31,242 bases of DNA from positions 1-31,242 of the forward strand of contig CAJVPP010000491.1 in NCBI GenBank assembly GCA_910592005.1, read 5' to 3'. Source of the DNA: Funneliformis mosseae. Lineage: Eukaryota > Glomeromycota > Glomeromycetes > Glomerales > Glomeraceae. The notes beneath the pieces were generated by a model that was given only the letters and a program-made list of their open reading frames with translations, was not told where the DNA came from and did no database searches. Below are positions 11,681 through 22,587 of the stretch, piece after piece (within the stretch, counting starts at the first letter, position 1; each line of letters begins with the position of its first letter). Position numbers and translations under genes: made by a program.

Positions 11681-13590
11681 TATATATATACTTCTCCTGT
11701 GCTAATATTTTAATAATATCACTAATTATCAAGTTACCATTACTTTACCAATACATTCTTGAAAAAAGTAACAAATCTTTCATCAAATAACTATATAGTT
11801 ATGTGCAAATTATCAATCACATTCTTTAATCACTATTTTACTGATTTTGCATCTTCTTAATTATGATTATTGACTTTTATTAGTTTATGTAATTCAGGTT
11901 AGTGTAAATCTGTTATACTAAATGTAAAGAATATTAATTTTAAATTTTGATTTATTTAATCATATCTATTAGTTCCTTCGTTATATCATCTAAAATTAAC
12001 ATATTATGCTTAATCCTTTATTAAACCTCATGATATAATCTGCTATTTGTTGTTTTCTATAAGTTATCATTTCTTGTATATCAGAAACTTCTAATTGACT
12101 TTCTCTTAGGTTCTATTTAACAAAAATTTATTATGCTTGTATTACTCTCTACTTTATATAAGTTTAATGCAAAATACTTTTATTTTGAATGTTATATGAA
12201 CTTCCTATTTTTATACTATAATAGATGTTTAAAATATTCAGTTAATTTAACTTCTTTTATATATGCTAATCAAAGATCAGCTTGATCAGAAGGATAGAGT
12301 ATTAGAAAGCTCTTACATATATCAAAACATGTAAAAATATTAATAGATATTTCTTTGATCTCTAGCTATAATAATAAAGGATTATTACTTTGCATTTGAT
12401 TGAGTATTTCATTTATAGTATTCTTATCTTATAAATTAATAAAAGTAAAAAACAAATATTTTTAATATATCTTTATATTTATTTTGATATCAATTTGATT
12501 TTCATCCGCTGATTGTTCTTCTTAAATTTATGGCAGTTTGTTAAATATAAAACCATTTTCAGATAGGAATTTGAGTATTTAATTATCTATTATTATATCC
12601 TAATAGTAAAGGTTATTTTTTTAATCATATTAATACTCTATATATTTTACTTCTTTGTATAGTAAAATCTTTGAATCTATTTGTATCATTTTCTAATTAT
12701 TATCATATAATAAAAATATTTAGTGAAGTTGTATTTTGTAAAAGCCTATTTATAAATCTTTCTATATCCTGTAGAAAATTTATAATATAACCTCTATACC
12801 TATTTTAATCATTTTATAAATGATAAACTATTATTGTAAAGATTTGAGCTATAAGCATCTGTTTAATTTTATTAAGTCATTTAAGTTTATCTGATACCTT
12901 TTTTAGGTTTATGTTATTTTTAGCAGAAAATTTACAGGAACTTTTTTTTTCATTATAGTATTGTTTATACATCTTATGAGTTATTAGTATTACTAGTATT
13001 CTCTTGTTATATATATTGCAAAGATTGAATCTTAAATTATCCATCTTTTTCAGAAATCTTAAACATATTTTTTTATTGCTAATACTGGTAACTGATTGTG
13101 ATTTAATATGTAATTCTGAGTCTGTATTCTCTTTTTGTTCTCTTTTGTTACTATTTTGTTCATCTTTATTGTAAGTTTCTTCTGATTCTAATTGCCGCCT
13201 TTATTCTTATGATTCATTAATATTCTGTTCTATTTATTTTATTATAATATTTAACATATCTAATTATATGTATCTTGATTATATTTATTTTTCCTATTTT
13301 GTCAATTTTCCCTTTCTCTATTAGTTTCTATAGCTTTTTTTCTTTTTTTCTCTCTATCGATCACCTTGAAGATGTTCCTGTCACTGTTGTCCCATTTCCT
13401 TTGATCTCTTTTAGCATTTTAATTCATGTTCTTATGTGAGTCTTTCAGTTTGTTGTTCATCTGTCTCTTGATTTTTTTTGTTTCACTTTCAAATAGTCTT
13501 TGTATTAATAGAATTGTTCATTTTATATCATTTTGATGTTCAGTTATATTTTTGCCTTTTTTATTCATTCGTGTTAGCAAGTTTATTCAT
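11681..13590 (-). pseudogene. Helitron Rep protein relic, part 1 (N-terminus to HUH motif)
   Basis: Read on the minus strand, the relic starts near 13590 with a Gln/Arg/Glu-rich zone (QETDEQQTERLT and similar) of the type found at Helitron protein N-termini. A block reading FSAKNNINLKKVSDKLKW and then KQMLIAQIF follows near 12800-12930, resembling the region annotated DUF6570 in such proteins. A block near 12060-12110 reads EVSDIQEMI across a frame change, and FFTFSITDLH with PELHKL lies near 11885-11935. The last residues before the insertion are STGEVYIY (11681-11704), aligning with the Helitron STGSVHVH HUH motif. Both catalytic His codons now read Tyr, a C-to-T change. Confidence 0.8.
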
Positions 13591-14190
13591 TTTTAATATA
13601 TCAATTGAAAAATTTTTTTCTTTAATGTTTAAATCATTCTAAATACATCCTTTACATATGAAATATTATCTAATCGTAAGTTTAATAATCAAACAATTGT
13701 AATTGATGTGATTAGCTATTTCTCAACGAAACAATATGAAATATATATATTATTTTGATAAATAAATCATTTTTTATTTGCCAATATTTGAGACATATTA
13801 TCTAATTACCATCACACCCAAATTCTTATATAAGATACATGTCTTTTGATCATCTTGATCACGTGAAACGCTCCGGACTACATAACGGTTACCGTTTCCC
13901 TAGTATAAGTAATAAAAAGAAGATATAATATATATAATGAAAGGTAAACTATTTGATACATGTATTATAAAATAGATCAAACGATACGTGTTTAACATGT
14001 ATCATTTTCATCATTTTCATGATATTTTCCGCAGTGTGAGGTCATCTGAGGCGCGAAGCTATTAAAGTTAATAGTCAAATATTAGATAAAATTTTCACAT
14101 TAAGCAAAGAAAATTTGATGATGAAAAAAAAAGATAATGATGAAACAGAAGAAGGAAATGATGATTAAAGAAAATCCAAGTTTAATAAAA
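13591..14190. other. Intergenic; composition boundary of the transposon block
   Basis: Between about 13,600 and 13,870 the sequence changes from cytosine-depleted to ordinary, CpG-containing DNA. It includes TCACGTGA at 13859-13866 and the near-palindrome AACGGTTACCGTT just after. No gene is seen. Confidence 0.5.
13983..14003. repeat. Imperfect 21-bp palindrome
   Basis: GATACGTGTT and AACATGTATC form an inverted repeat around a single central T, with one mismatch. The word GATACATGT, which matches one arm, also occurs at about 13,833 and 13,955, so it recurs three times in 170 bases. Function is unknown. Confidence 0.5.
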
Positions 14191-14194
14191 TAAT

Positions 14195-14765
14195 AAAGAG
14201 TTTTTAATTGATTAGAGAAACGAGTTATTAAGTGTATGCACGGATATAAAACTATAAATGGTTAATTTCATTTCGTGTAGATGATTTTCTAATAAGAAAG
14301 ACTAAACTCTAATGAAATAAAAGTTTATTTAGCAAAATGTAAAACTCTAAGTAATTTAGTTGACGCTTATATTCATTACACATGGGTATAAATTCAAGGA
14401 TGTCTAGAATGTTCTTGAACGATTTGTGTATTAAGTGTAAGCATGAGTATTAAGCTTCCTATGATTAATTCCTCCAAACTGAAATTCAATCCATATAACG
14501 ATTCGTGTAAATGTCTTTTAATAAACGAGAAAACCTTAAAATAAATAAAAGATTAGATATTAATCCAAGGATGATTATAATGTCTTGAATAATTGGCACA
14601 TTAAGTGTAAACATAAGTATGTAGATTACCAAAAATTAATAATTCCTGTAAACTGTAATCCAAACATATAAACGATCCTTTCATTGAAGAAGAAAATTGA
14701 AATTCTAATGAATATTTTAATTGATCAGAGAAACGTAAAACTCTAAGTAAAATCAGTGTTGCATG
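14195..14765. repeat. Degenerate tandem repeat, about 170-200 bp unit, three copies
   Basis: A block recurs in the same orientation three times. The anchor word TTAAGTGTA followed by a (C/A)AT-AGTAT-like segment occurs near 14228, 14431 and 14601. CAAGGATG occurs near 14396 and 14566, and AAACG(A/T) followed by AAAACTCTAAGTAA or a variant recurs near 14340 and 14737. The spacings between anchors are about 203 and 170 bases. No open frame spans the units, so this looks like an eroded segmental tandem duplication. Confidence 0.6.
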
Positions 14766-15804
14766 TTCTTTCAACAGGTTAGTTATATTACTTGTTTTGA
14801 ATAATACAATCTGTCATTCACGTTAATATATCGTTAGAGCATAGTCGTGTTAATGTCGGTGTTGTATTTATAGGTTCGTCCAAGTGTGACACTATAATTA
14901 TAAATTTTTATTCATGCATAAATTCGTGTTCTAAACTAATTCAAATTACCTGAGATTTATCCACTTGGGCTTAAATCTCTTGAGCTAATAAGCTTTATCC
15001 ATATTATCATTTTCTATAAGATTCTTATTATTAATATTGTCATAAATGAAATGATAACTGCCTCCATTTAGTTGAATTCTTGCCATTTTCTTGCTTCTTA
15101 AGCTTCTCAATTAAATTTACGATTTTCAGAATGGACCTTCCAGAAATTTATAATGAAGGCCTCATAAAGGTTTCTTCATTTATAGCATAAATGTTTCAAT
15201 ATTAATGTCTTGATCTTGAAGTAGTTAATGTACTCTGCCCATGTTTATCTTTCAAATATGTAAAGAGAGTATTCGAATTCCACCGATTGACAAAATCAAA
15301 CGAAGAATACAACATTGTTATCAAGATACTCTTTTTTTTTTGAAAAAGGTTTTATATTAATTTCGTGTAAACGACATCTCCGTAAATGGCATAATCTTTA
15401 CACTATCTATTGTTAAAATCACGTGAGTGCAACAGTATATCAAACTGCTCTCCCGGAAAATTTGGCCGGAATTGTTTTCTGAAGTTAGGATAGTTAAGAA
15501 ATTATCACATTGTGTCACATCCCGGCGTTCTTCATTTTACTAAGTATTTGGGGCAAATTTTTAATTTTTAATGTAATTGTCATAATTATAAATAAGTATA
15601 TGTGCCATATTTTCGGGGTGACGCTATGACGGTTGCGAAATGTCCCGGAATCACTTGACTATATTTTTATCACCTCCACTTTATTAATTGGCTGGAAACT
15701 TTAATGTCGGTCATTTCGTGACATTCGTGAAAGTTACGCTGGGATAGTCATTTATGAACTTAAAGATCATGATAAAAAATTTATAGTTATTTACTTGAAA
15801 GTTA
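14766..15804. other. Intergenic, 3' side of the ABC transporter gene
   Basis: Ordinary AT-rich DNA with CpG. It holds a second TCACGTGA (15419-15426) and several CCCGG or CCGG words (15453, 15522 and 15643). I see no gene, tRNA or terminal inverted repeats. Confidence 0.45.
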
Positions 15805-15810
15805 TTTATT
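15805..15810 (-). promoter_or_regulatory. Candidate polyadenylation signal of the ABC transporter gene
   Basis: AATAAA on the minus strand lies about 25 bases past the stop codon of the transporter gene. Position and sequence fit a poly(A) signal, but AATAAA is common by chance in DNA this AT-rich. Confidence 0.35.
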
Positions 15811-15834
15811 TTACAAAATAATTATAATAATTGT

Positions 15835-18800
15835 TCATTCGTGATTTTTTGTGAGGGATTGCTTGTTAACTAGATCAAAATATATCCCTTTTTTAGCAAC
15901 TAAATCAAAATGCTTGCCCGATTCAACAACTTTGCCTTTTTTACAAACCAAAATTAAATCCGAATTTTGGATGGTAGATAATCGATGGGCTATCGTTATA
16001 GTGGTCCGATCTTTAGCGGCCTTATCAAGAGCATCTTGCACAACCTTTTCAGATTCGGAATCTAAGGCAGAAGTTGCCTCGTCCAATAATAACAGTTTGG
16101 GACGTCTAATTAAAGCTCTCGCAATGGCAATTCGTTGCTTTTGTCCGCCACTTAATTGAGCTCCTTTTTCACCAACTCTGGTATTGTATCTTTCCGGGAG
16201 CGTTTCAATAAAACTGTTTATATTAGCGTGTTTGGCAGCCGTTTCAATTTCATCCTGAGTGGCGCCATCTTTCCCATAAGCAATATTTTCTCCAATTGTC
16301 ATATCAAATAAAATAGGTTCTTGTCCAACCAAAGAAAGATTTTCTCTTAAATACTCTAGGTCCCATTGCAATATATCAATATCTTCCATACGGACAACCC
16401 CTGAATTGGCGTTATAATAACGTAAAAGTAGTGAAATTACCGTAGATTTACCACTACCACTCGAGCCAACTATTGCTATTGTCTTATTAGAAGGTATTGA
16501 CATTGATAGACCTCTTAGAATTTTTGAATCGGGACGTGCAGGATATGAGAAATGTACATCATCGAATTTAGATGATCCTGTTACTGGAGTTGGTCGATCA
16601 TTTATACTATCCGGTGGAGAGGTGTTCGGTTTTCTATCAAGTAATTCAAATATCGAAAGTGCTGCTACCCTCGCTTTGGAAATACTTGGGACGAAAGAAC
16701 TGATAAAAAAAAGTCGGTTTTTTTTTATGTTATTTTTTTTTTAGTATTCAATATATATATATGTATATTTATATATTTTTTTTTAAAAAATAAAAAAAGT
16801 GAAAAAGATACCTTATTTGACCAACTGCGGTTGAGGTGAAGGTTATCACAAAGAATACGCTGAACATTCTCTTTATTGTATATTCTTGACTTTTAACTAA
16901 TTCGGATCCGTACCAGAAAGTAAGACAGTAAAAGAAATATATCATTCCTTGTGAGAGTCCAAACCCTAATGCTGCAATCATAGTTCCTTTTATAGCAGTT
17001 TTATGTGGTTCTGATATTGATTCGTGATATAACTTGTAGAATGTATCTTCCAACGAGAGAGATGCTATCGTACGAATATTAGAAACACTTTGATGGACTA
17101 TATGTCCTGTCCCTTCGTATGCTTTGAGAGTCTGAAGATACGTGCGTTTGTTCGTTAGTGAAAAATATTACTGAACTTTATAAAAAGAGGTTAAGTAATC
17201 TAGTATTTAATTACCTTGGAACCGTATCCGGAGAGAGATTTTAATTTAGCGTATTGTGCAATTACAATAATAGGAGCCGCAGAAATTACGACCAAGGTTA
17301 ATTTCCAACCATAAAAAAACGCGATCCCCAGACCAATACAAATGGTGACTGTCGTCTGTATGATATTACCCATAAGCGAACCAGTAAGCCCCTCAATCTT
17401 TGTAGCATCAACCGCCAATCTAGAAGTTAAAATACCAACACTATTATTTTCATCATCATAAAATGCCACTTCTTGTTTCATTAAATGATCAAACGTCTTT
17501 AATCTAATACGTTTAGTTAATCTTTCTGAACTTAACATAAAGGAAGTAGTTTTGGCAAATCCTGCAAAAAAGGTGACTAATGCAATAATTGCAAATATTC
17601 CGGAGTAGAAGTTGGCATCACTTTCCAGCTCTTTAGGACGATCTACTTTGGCCAATGAATCCAATAATGATGAAAATAATATAGCAAATACTGGAAAAAT
17701 GCTACCATCGATTGCTGATGCGATTGCCCCGATCGTTATTAATACAAATTCTGGTTTGTTTAATTGAAATAACCTTGAAAATGGCGTCTTTGTTCCTTTA
17801 AATTTTTCTTCAATTAATTTTTCTTCCTCTTCTTTTATTGATTTAATAGATTTTATCGTAGATTCTCTCGTAAGAGCTCTTCTTAATTGCGTCGATTTAT
17901 TTTCTTGTTCATCAAAAGGAATGACCACATCATTTCTAGTTTGTGTAAAACTACTTGAACTGCTTGAATCATCGTCATCATCATCATCTTCTTCTACATC
18001 TTTTTTCTTTCGAGTTTTTAGTTCTTGAGCCTGCACAAGTCCATAATAAACACCCTTTTGAGTAATTAATTCGTCGTGTTTACCAACTTCTTTAATTTCA
18101 CCCTTATGCATTACGATAATTTTATCAGCATTTTTGATGGTAGATAACCTATGAGCTATGACAATTGTTGTCCTATTGGAGGATGCATTGTCTAATGCGT
18201 CTTGAACAAGACTTTCGGACTCCGTATCTAATGCAGAAGTGGCTTCATCCAACAATAATATCGGTGGATCTTTTATAAGTGCTCTTGCAATAGCAATTCT
18301 TTGTTTTTGTCCTCCTGATAATAATGCACCTTTATCACCCACCGGAGTATCATATTTCTTTGGTAAATCTTCAATGAATTCATGTGCGTTAGCCTTTTTG
18401 CACGCTTCTTTAATCTTCTCAATATCAACTTCACTACCATCCTCCGAGACTTTTCCCCATGCAATATTTTGCCTAATGGTGTTTTGAAATAAAACCGGCT
18501 CTTGTCCAACCAATCCGATAAGTCCTCTAAGAGATTTCAAATTCCAATCTTTTAATGGTACCCCATCGATAAGGATCTCTCCTTCGACGGGATCATAAAA
18601 CCTTTCTAATAATCCAACTATCGTAGATTTTCCACTACCACTTGAACCTACTAATGCTACCGTTTGATTTGGCTCGATTATTGTTGAGAAACCTTTTAAT
18701 ACTGGTACATCAGGACGAGATGGGTAATGAAATGAGATGTTCTTAAATTCGATGCGTCCTTCAAATTTAGAGGAAGGAGAAGTTTTTTGACCAGTGGTGG

Positions 18801-20470
18801 AGGTTACGTCTATCAAAGGTTTACGGTCTATGGTTGTAAATAATTTTTTAGCCGATCCTAACGATGCCGCTACGCTACTAAAATGTGGTGAAGCGTTTCC
18901 TATTGAAAAACCTACGAAGGAAGGAAAAAGAAAAAAAAAAATAATAATAATAAAATTAATATAACTTTTTTTTTTTTTTAAAAAAAAAAAATAATAATAA
19001 TAACTTTAACATACCCCCGATTACAACGGCCAAGAAAGCGCCTAAAATATTACCACTGGATTTTGATCCATTTAAAATTTGCTTACTTCCGTACCAAAAT
19101 GCCAAGGAATAAGAACAAAATATAATAAACATCATTGAACTTAATCCAATGCCACTTATTACTGCCTTCCTTTTTCCCGCTTTATACACTAATTCTAATT
19201 TTGCTGAATATCTAGCGAATTCGCGTGGTTGACCTCCAAATGCTAACACTGTGCGAATGTTAGAAAAGACTTGTTCGGCTAATGATCCTGCTGCTGCGTA
19301 TGCATCTTTTTTTTTTTAAAAAAAAAAAAAAAACAAAAAAAAAGAGTCAATGATAAAGTTGGAGATGGAATGAAAATAAACTGTAAATATAATATTTATA
19401 CATATAAAAGCTCACCTTGACCCTTTGATGTATCACCACTAACGGATTTTGCCATAATAGCTCCAGCGGCAATCAGTAAAGGAAATACGGAACACAATAC
19501 AAGCGTTAATTGCCAGCCTATATTATGCATACATATGTTATTTAAGTAAATAAAAAAATAAAAAAATTCATACACTTATTATGTGTGTGTATATATTACT
19601 TACTTTCGAAAAAGGCGACAATGAAACCACCAAAAAATGTAGCAGCATTTTGTAAAATCAAACCCACTTTCTCGGATATCCCTTCTTGATAAATATAAGT
19701 ATCATTTGATATACGTGTTGTTAGTTCCCCTGATTGTGTACTATCAAAATATGCTATTTCTTGTTTTAATAGAGATGAATAATATAATCTGCGAACTTTC
19801 TATTAAACATAACATAATGCGAAAAGGTACAAATAAAAAAAAAAAATTTAAAAATTTAAATAAACGTTAAAAGGAATTAACTAACGTTTTGAAAATTTAA
19901 TATACATACGTCTGCTTGATTTGCACCGGCAATTGACCAAGTGGTCATTTGAATATAACTAACGACAAAAATCGAAGCACCCAGGATCATAAAATAATAA
20001 ACGTGTCGACGAATATCTGAATTCAATTCATTTTTAGCTTCATCAAATTGTGCTTCATCTTGAGTAGAATTATAAATTGATACGGCCAAGGAGAATCTTG
20101 AAAAGACGTTAATAAATCCTGAAAAGATGACAGCCGTGAGAGGTATAGCAATACCATTACCAAATGCTGCTATTGTACCTATGAATATATAAAATTTATC
20201 GAGGGGCGTAGCAAATCTAAATATTTGACTCACGGGAATGGCATTATTTTCCTCGGGTGGTTTTTTAACTTTTTTCTTCTTTCCCTTTTTATTTCCTGCG
20301 GAGGATTTCTCGTTGACGTCATCTTCTTGTTCAACGAAAGATTCTGAATTATGTTGCGGAGGAAGTTGGTCAACAATTGAGAAATCTATATTTTCTCCTT
20401 TTTCTCCATTGCCTAGGACGATGTTAGGGATTGTGGTGTTATTATTATTTTCCTGTTCTGGAACCGACAT
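15835..20470 (-). CDS. Full-size ABCB (P-glycoprotein/MDR-type) ABC transporter
   Basis: Seven exons (20470-19910, 19799-19604, 19517-19416, 19305-19015, 18911-17215, 17131-16812, 16699-15835), all joined by GT-AG introns of 83-112 bases, give an uninterrupted 1343-residue protein. Its order is TMD1-NBD1-TMD2-NBD2. NBD1 has an A-loop FHYPSRPD, Walker A GSSGSGKST (472-480), signature LSGGQKQR (581-588), Walker B ILLLDE (601-606) and switch His 637. NBD2 repeats these at 1134, 1238, 1258 and 1293. Both catalytic Glu residues are present, so two active ATP sites are expected. The N-terminus has a Lys-rich patch (61-70); the linker after NBD1 (about 690-705) carries an Asp run then a Ser run. The family exports lipophilic drugs, lipids or prenylated peptides (Mdr1, Pmd1, Ste6); the substrate cannot be read from sequence. 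The start is the only upstream Met in frame with TMD1. Confidence 0.96.
18966..18991. repeat. T-run/A-run perfect palindrome inside intron 4
   Basis: Fourteen T followed by twelve A inside intron 4 of the transporter gene. It can form a simple hairpin or an unusual AT duplex. Similar T(n)A(n) blocks lie at 19307-19333, 21996-22014 and 26618-26640. Confidence 0.7.
19307..19333. repeat. T-run/A-run perfect palindrome at the intron 3 acceptor
   Basis: Eleven T followed by sixteen A, ending one base from the 3' splice site of intron 3. On the transcribed strand the tract reads as U(n) then A(n), placing an A run directly before the AG acceptor instead of the usual pyrimidine tract. Confidence 0.7.
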
Positions 20471-21832
20471 GTTTCAAAATTGTATGTTAATAAAGATGCC
20501 TTTATTATTAAATTTTTTCTTCCTTTGAATTTTTACGATGATAATAATTAGCGAATAATTCAAATATTGATCATAGGGAATTCTTGTTTTACCGCGTAAA
20601 AAAAAGCAAATGAACCATCTCTTATTTATAAAAAAAAAAAAAAAATTTGAGACAATAGTTAAATAATAAAGTTTTACGTTATCTGTTATGATTATGCAAT
20701 GAGAATCTTATTCTACTAAATGCTTATCAGGAATTTATTTTTCACCAAATGAATTAAAATTTTTGGAGCGTAATGATATTCTATTTTTTGGAGATTTGCG
20801 GGCGATCAATTACTATTGAGCATTAATGATTTTCTTAATTATGGTAAACACAAACAATAAGTTTGTTGATTATCAAAATAAAATTCATTGTACAATGTCA
20901 AAGGTAACGTAATACGGCTAGCAATCAATAAATAAAAAAATGAATTGGAACATTCTGGATGAGGTAATCCGCAGTAACGATTAACACCTGTACGTGTTTT
21001 AAGGATCATAACTAGTTTTTTTTGTTTCCATTTCGTACACTTGAAAAATGTCGTAAAACGTAGATTCACGAGATAATTACGAAAAAAAAGGAAAATTCAA
21101 TGAAGAGCGTTGTATTGAAGATAATATCTAATTTAGCTTTTAGACATATTTGTTAATAAATTATAATGCAAAATGTCAAGTTCAAATGAGGTTGTTAAAA
21201 TATTATATAAGAAATTATCCTGATATATATATATATAGATTTTATTTAGTGAAACCAATAAACAGAAAAGGCGTTTAAAACTTATGAATAAAGTTGAAAA
21301 TAAATATTGTCAAGCCGGAACATTATTTCATAATCTTTTGTTGAGATTAGTGATATTATTAGCCTATCGACTTTGTAGGAAAAAAAAAAAAGCGAATTTT
21401 GATACAATATCAGAATCTCTCTACAAAATAAAGGTTTAACCTAATGGAAGTTTAATTCCGACAAAAACTCATCGGACAATTTCGACTAGAATGTTCGATT
21501 ATTTCTATTTACATTTTACTACATTTATTAAATTTAGACAAAACTTTGTTTATTTAATAAGATAGTTAATTTCAAATAACTTTAAAAGGGAATAACGACG
21601 ACACTCTGTGTATATTTATATTATTTCTTCTGCTGCATAAAAGATATAATAAAACCACTTCACCCGAAAAGCCGGTGTTTTCGATTAATTATAATCTATA
21701 AGATTATTAGTTTTAGAAGTAAGTAACAATAATTTTTGGAAATCAGAGTAGAGTTGGATATATAACCTTCTTTTAAGGATCCCATTCGCATTGACAGATT
21801 AATTAAACAAGTGAGGTTATTGTTTCAACCTA
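20471..21832. other. Intergenic, 5' side of the ABC transporter gene
   Basis: This region should contain the transporter's promoter. No TATA box or known operator stands out against the AT background. A 76-codon minus-strand frame at 20839-21069 has no recognisable motif and was not called as a gene. Confidence 0.4.
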
Positions 21833-21840
21833 CCTATAAG

Positions 21841-21973
21841 CAGGGTTGGAAAATTTGTATGTACTAGGCAAATTTGACCTTGTACTTGTACTGTACTGTA
21901 CTAAATTTTATATTAATTATTATGTGTACTAACTGTAATAAACTGTACTAACTGTACTAATTTCCCAACCCTG
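21841..21973. mobile_element. hAT-type MITE with 8-bp target-site duplication
   Basis: A 133-bp element has terminal inverted repeats CAGGGTTGGAAAATT at 21841 and CAGGGTTGGGAAATT read inwards from 21973, with one mismatch in 15. It is flanked by a perfect direct repeat CCTATAAG (21833-21840 and 21974-21981). An 8-bp duplication with CAGGG termini is the hallmark of the hAT superfamily. The interior has no coding capacity but holds repeated TGTACTAAC/TGTACT words in subterminal position, plausibly transposase binding sites. The element must depend on a transposase encoded elsewhere. The intact duplication and near-identical ends suggest a fairly recent insertion. Confidence 0.9.
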
Positions 21974-22013
21974 CCTATAAGTACGATTAGATTTATTTTT
22001 TTTAAAAAAAAAA

Positions 22014-22274
22014 ATCCAAAACGTAAGTGGGATCGACAATATTATTGATGACGTGCAAAATGAATTAATCGGAGAAAAATTGAATATTTCCTGTATATGC
22101 CTAGAGAACTTTCTTAAGAACATTTACACGATTTTAATTCGTTATCCTTTAACAGGAACTATTACTGTATTAAAAAGAACATTCAATTCTTTTTTTAATA
22201 ATACTGTATATTTAAATTTACATTTACGTATTATTCACTACCAGAGTATTAAAACATCAGTTCTATCCCAATAA
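22014..22274 (+). other. Short coding-like open frame, 86 codons, unknown
   Basis: A frame just right of the hAT MITE stays open for 86 codons, beginning IQNVSGIDNIIDDVQNELIG and ending at TAA 22272-22274. The first in-frame Met is at 22053, which leaves 73 residues. It uses all four bases more evenly than nearby chance frames. I recognise no domain. It could be an eroded exon of a captured or duplicated gene, or chance. Confidence 0.2.
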
Positions 22275-22587
22275 TTCAAAAATTATTTGTGATATAAGCT
22301 TGATAGGATAGATTCCTATATGTTTGCAAATATTTCGAATGTTTTGTTCCGCATTTAAAACACGTTCCATAGAGTCAAATAAGCACTTTGAGAGCATATA
22401 CTATGCTGATTACTTGAATTAGGAGAATCTTCGAATTTGGAAAAGAAAATGTTTGTCTTAATTAGTCCATGAGAAGAATGAGATCATGACAACCGTGAGA
22501 AATACTAAACTTATTACTTAGTAATTGTCAACATAACCTTGTTTACCAGTAACTTGATCTTGCAAAAGCGTAACCCAAATATTTTAA

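Larger units (their letters stand above)
9177..13835 (-). mobile_element. Decayed Helitron, interrupted by a Tc1/mariner element
   Basis: Minus-strand relics of one Helitron Rep protein lie on both sides of the Tc1/mariner insertion and join in the same reading frame across it. The protein start lies near 13590. The element's 5' end is probably close to 13,830, where base composition becomes ordinary; an A/TC junction there (minus strand, about 13,833-13,836) could be the Helitron start, but this is a guess. The 3' end, with its CTRR terminus and hairpin, was not found, and the PIF1-like helicase domain is missing or unrecognisable. The element must be non-autonomous now. Confidence 0.7.

Noticed and set aside
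13859..15426. Two TCACGTGA palindromes (13859 and 15419) as ends of one element
   Set aside because: The bases next to them do not match in either orientation, and there is no target duplication. CACGTG is also a common binding-site word.
15851..18509. Open frames antisense or shifted within the ABC transporter exons
   Set aside because: They overlap the strongly supported transporter coding frame and have no motif; they are shadows of its codon pattern.
20839..21069. 76-codon minus-strand frame with several Cys residues
   Set aside because: No family recognised, no upstream or downstream exon fits, and it lies in a promoter-side spacer; likely chance.
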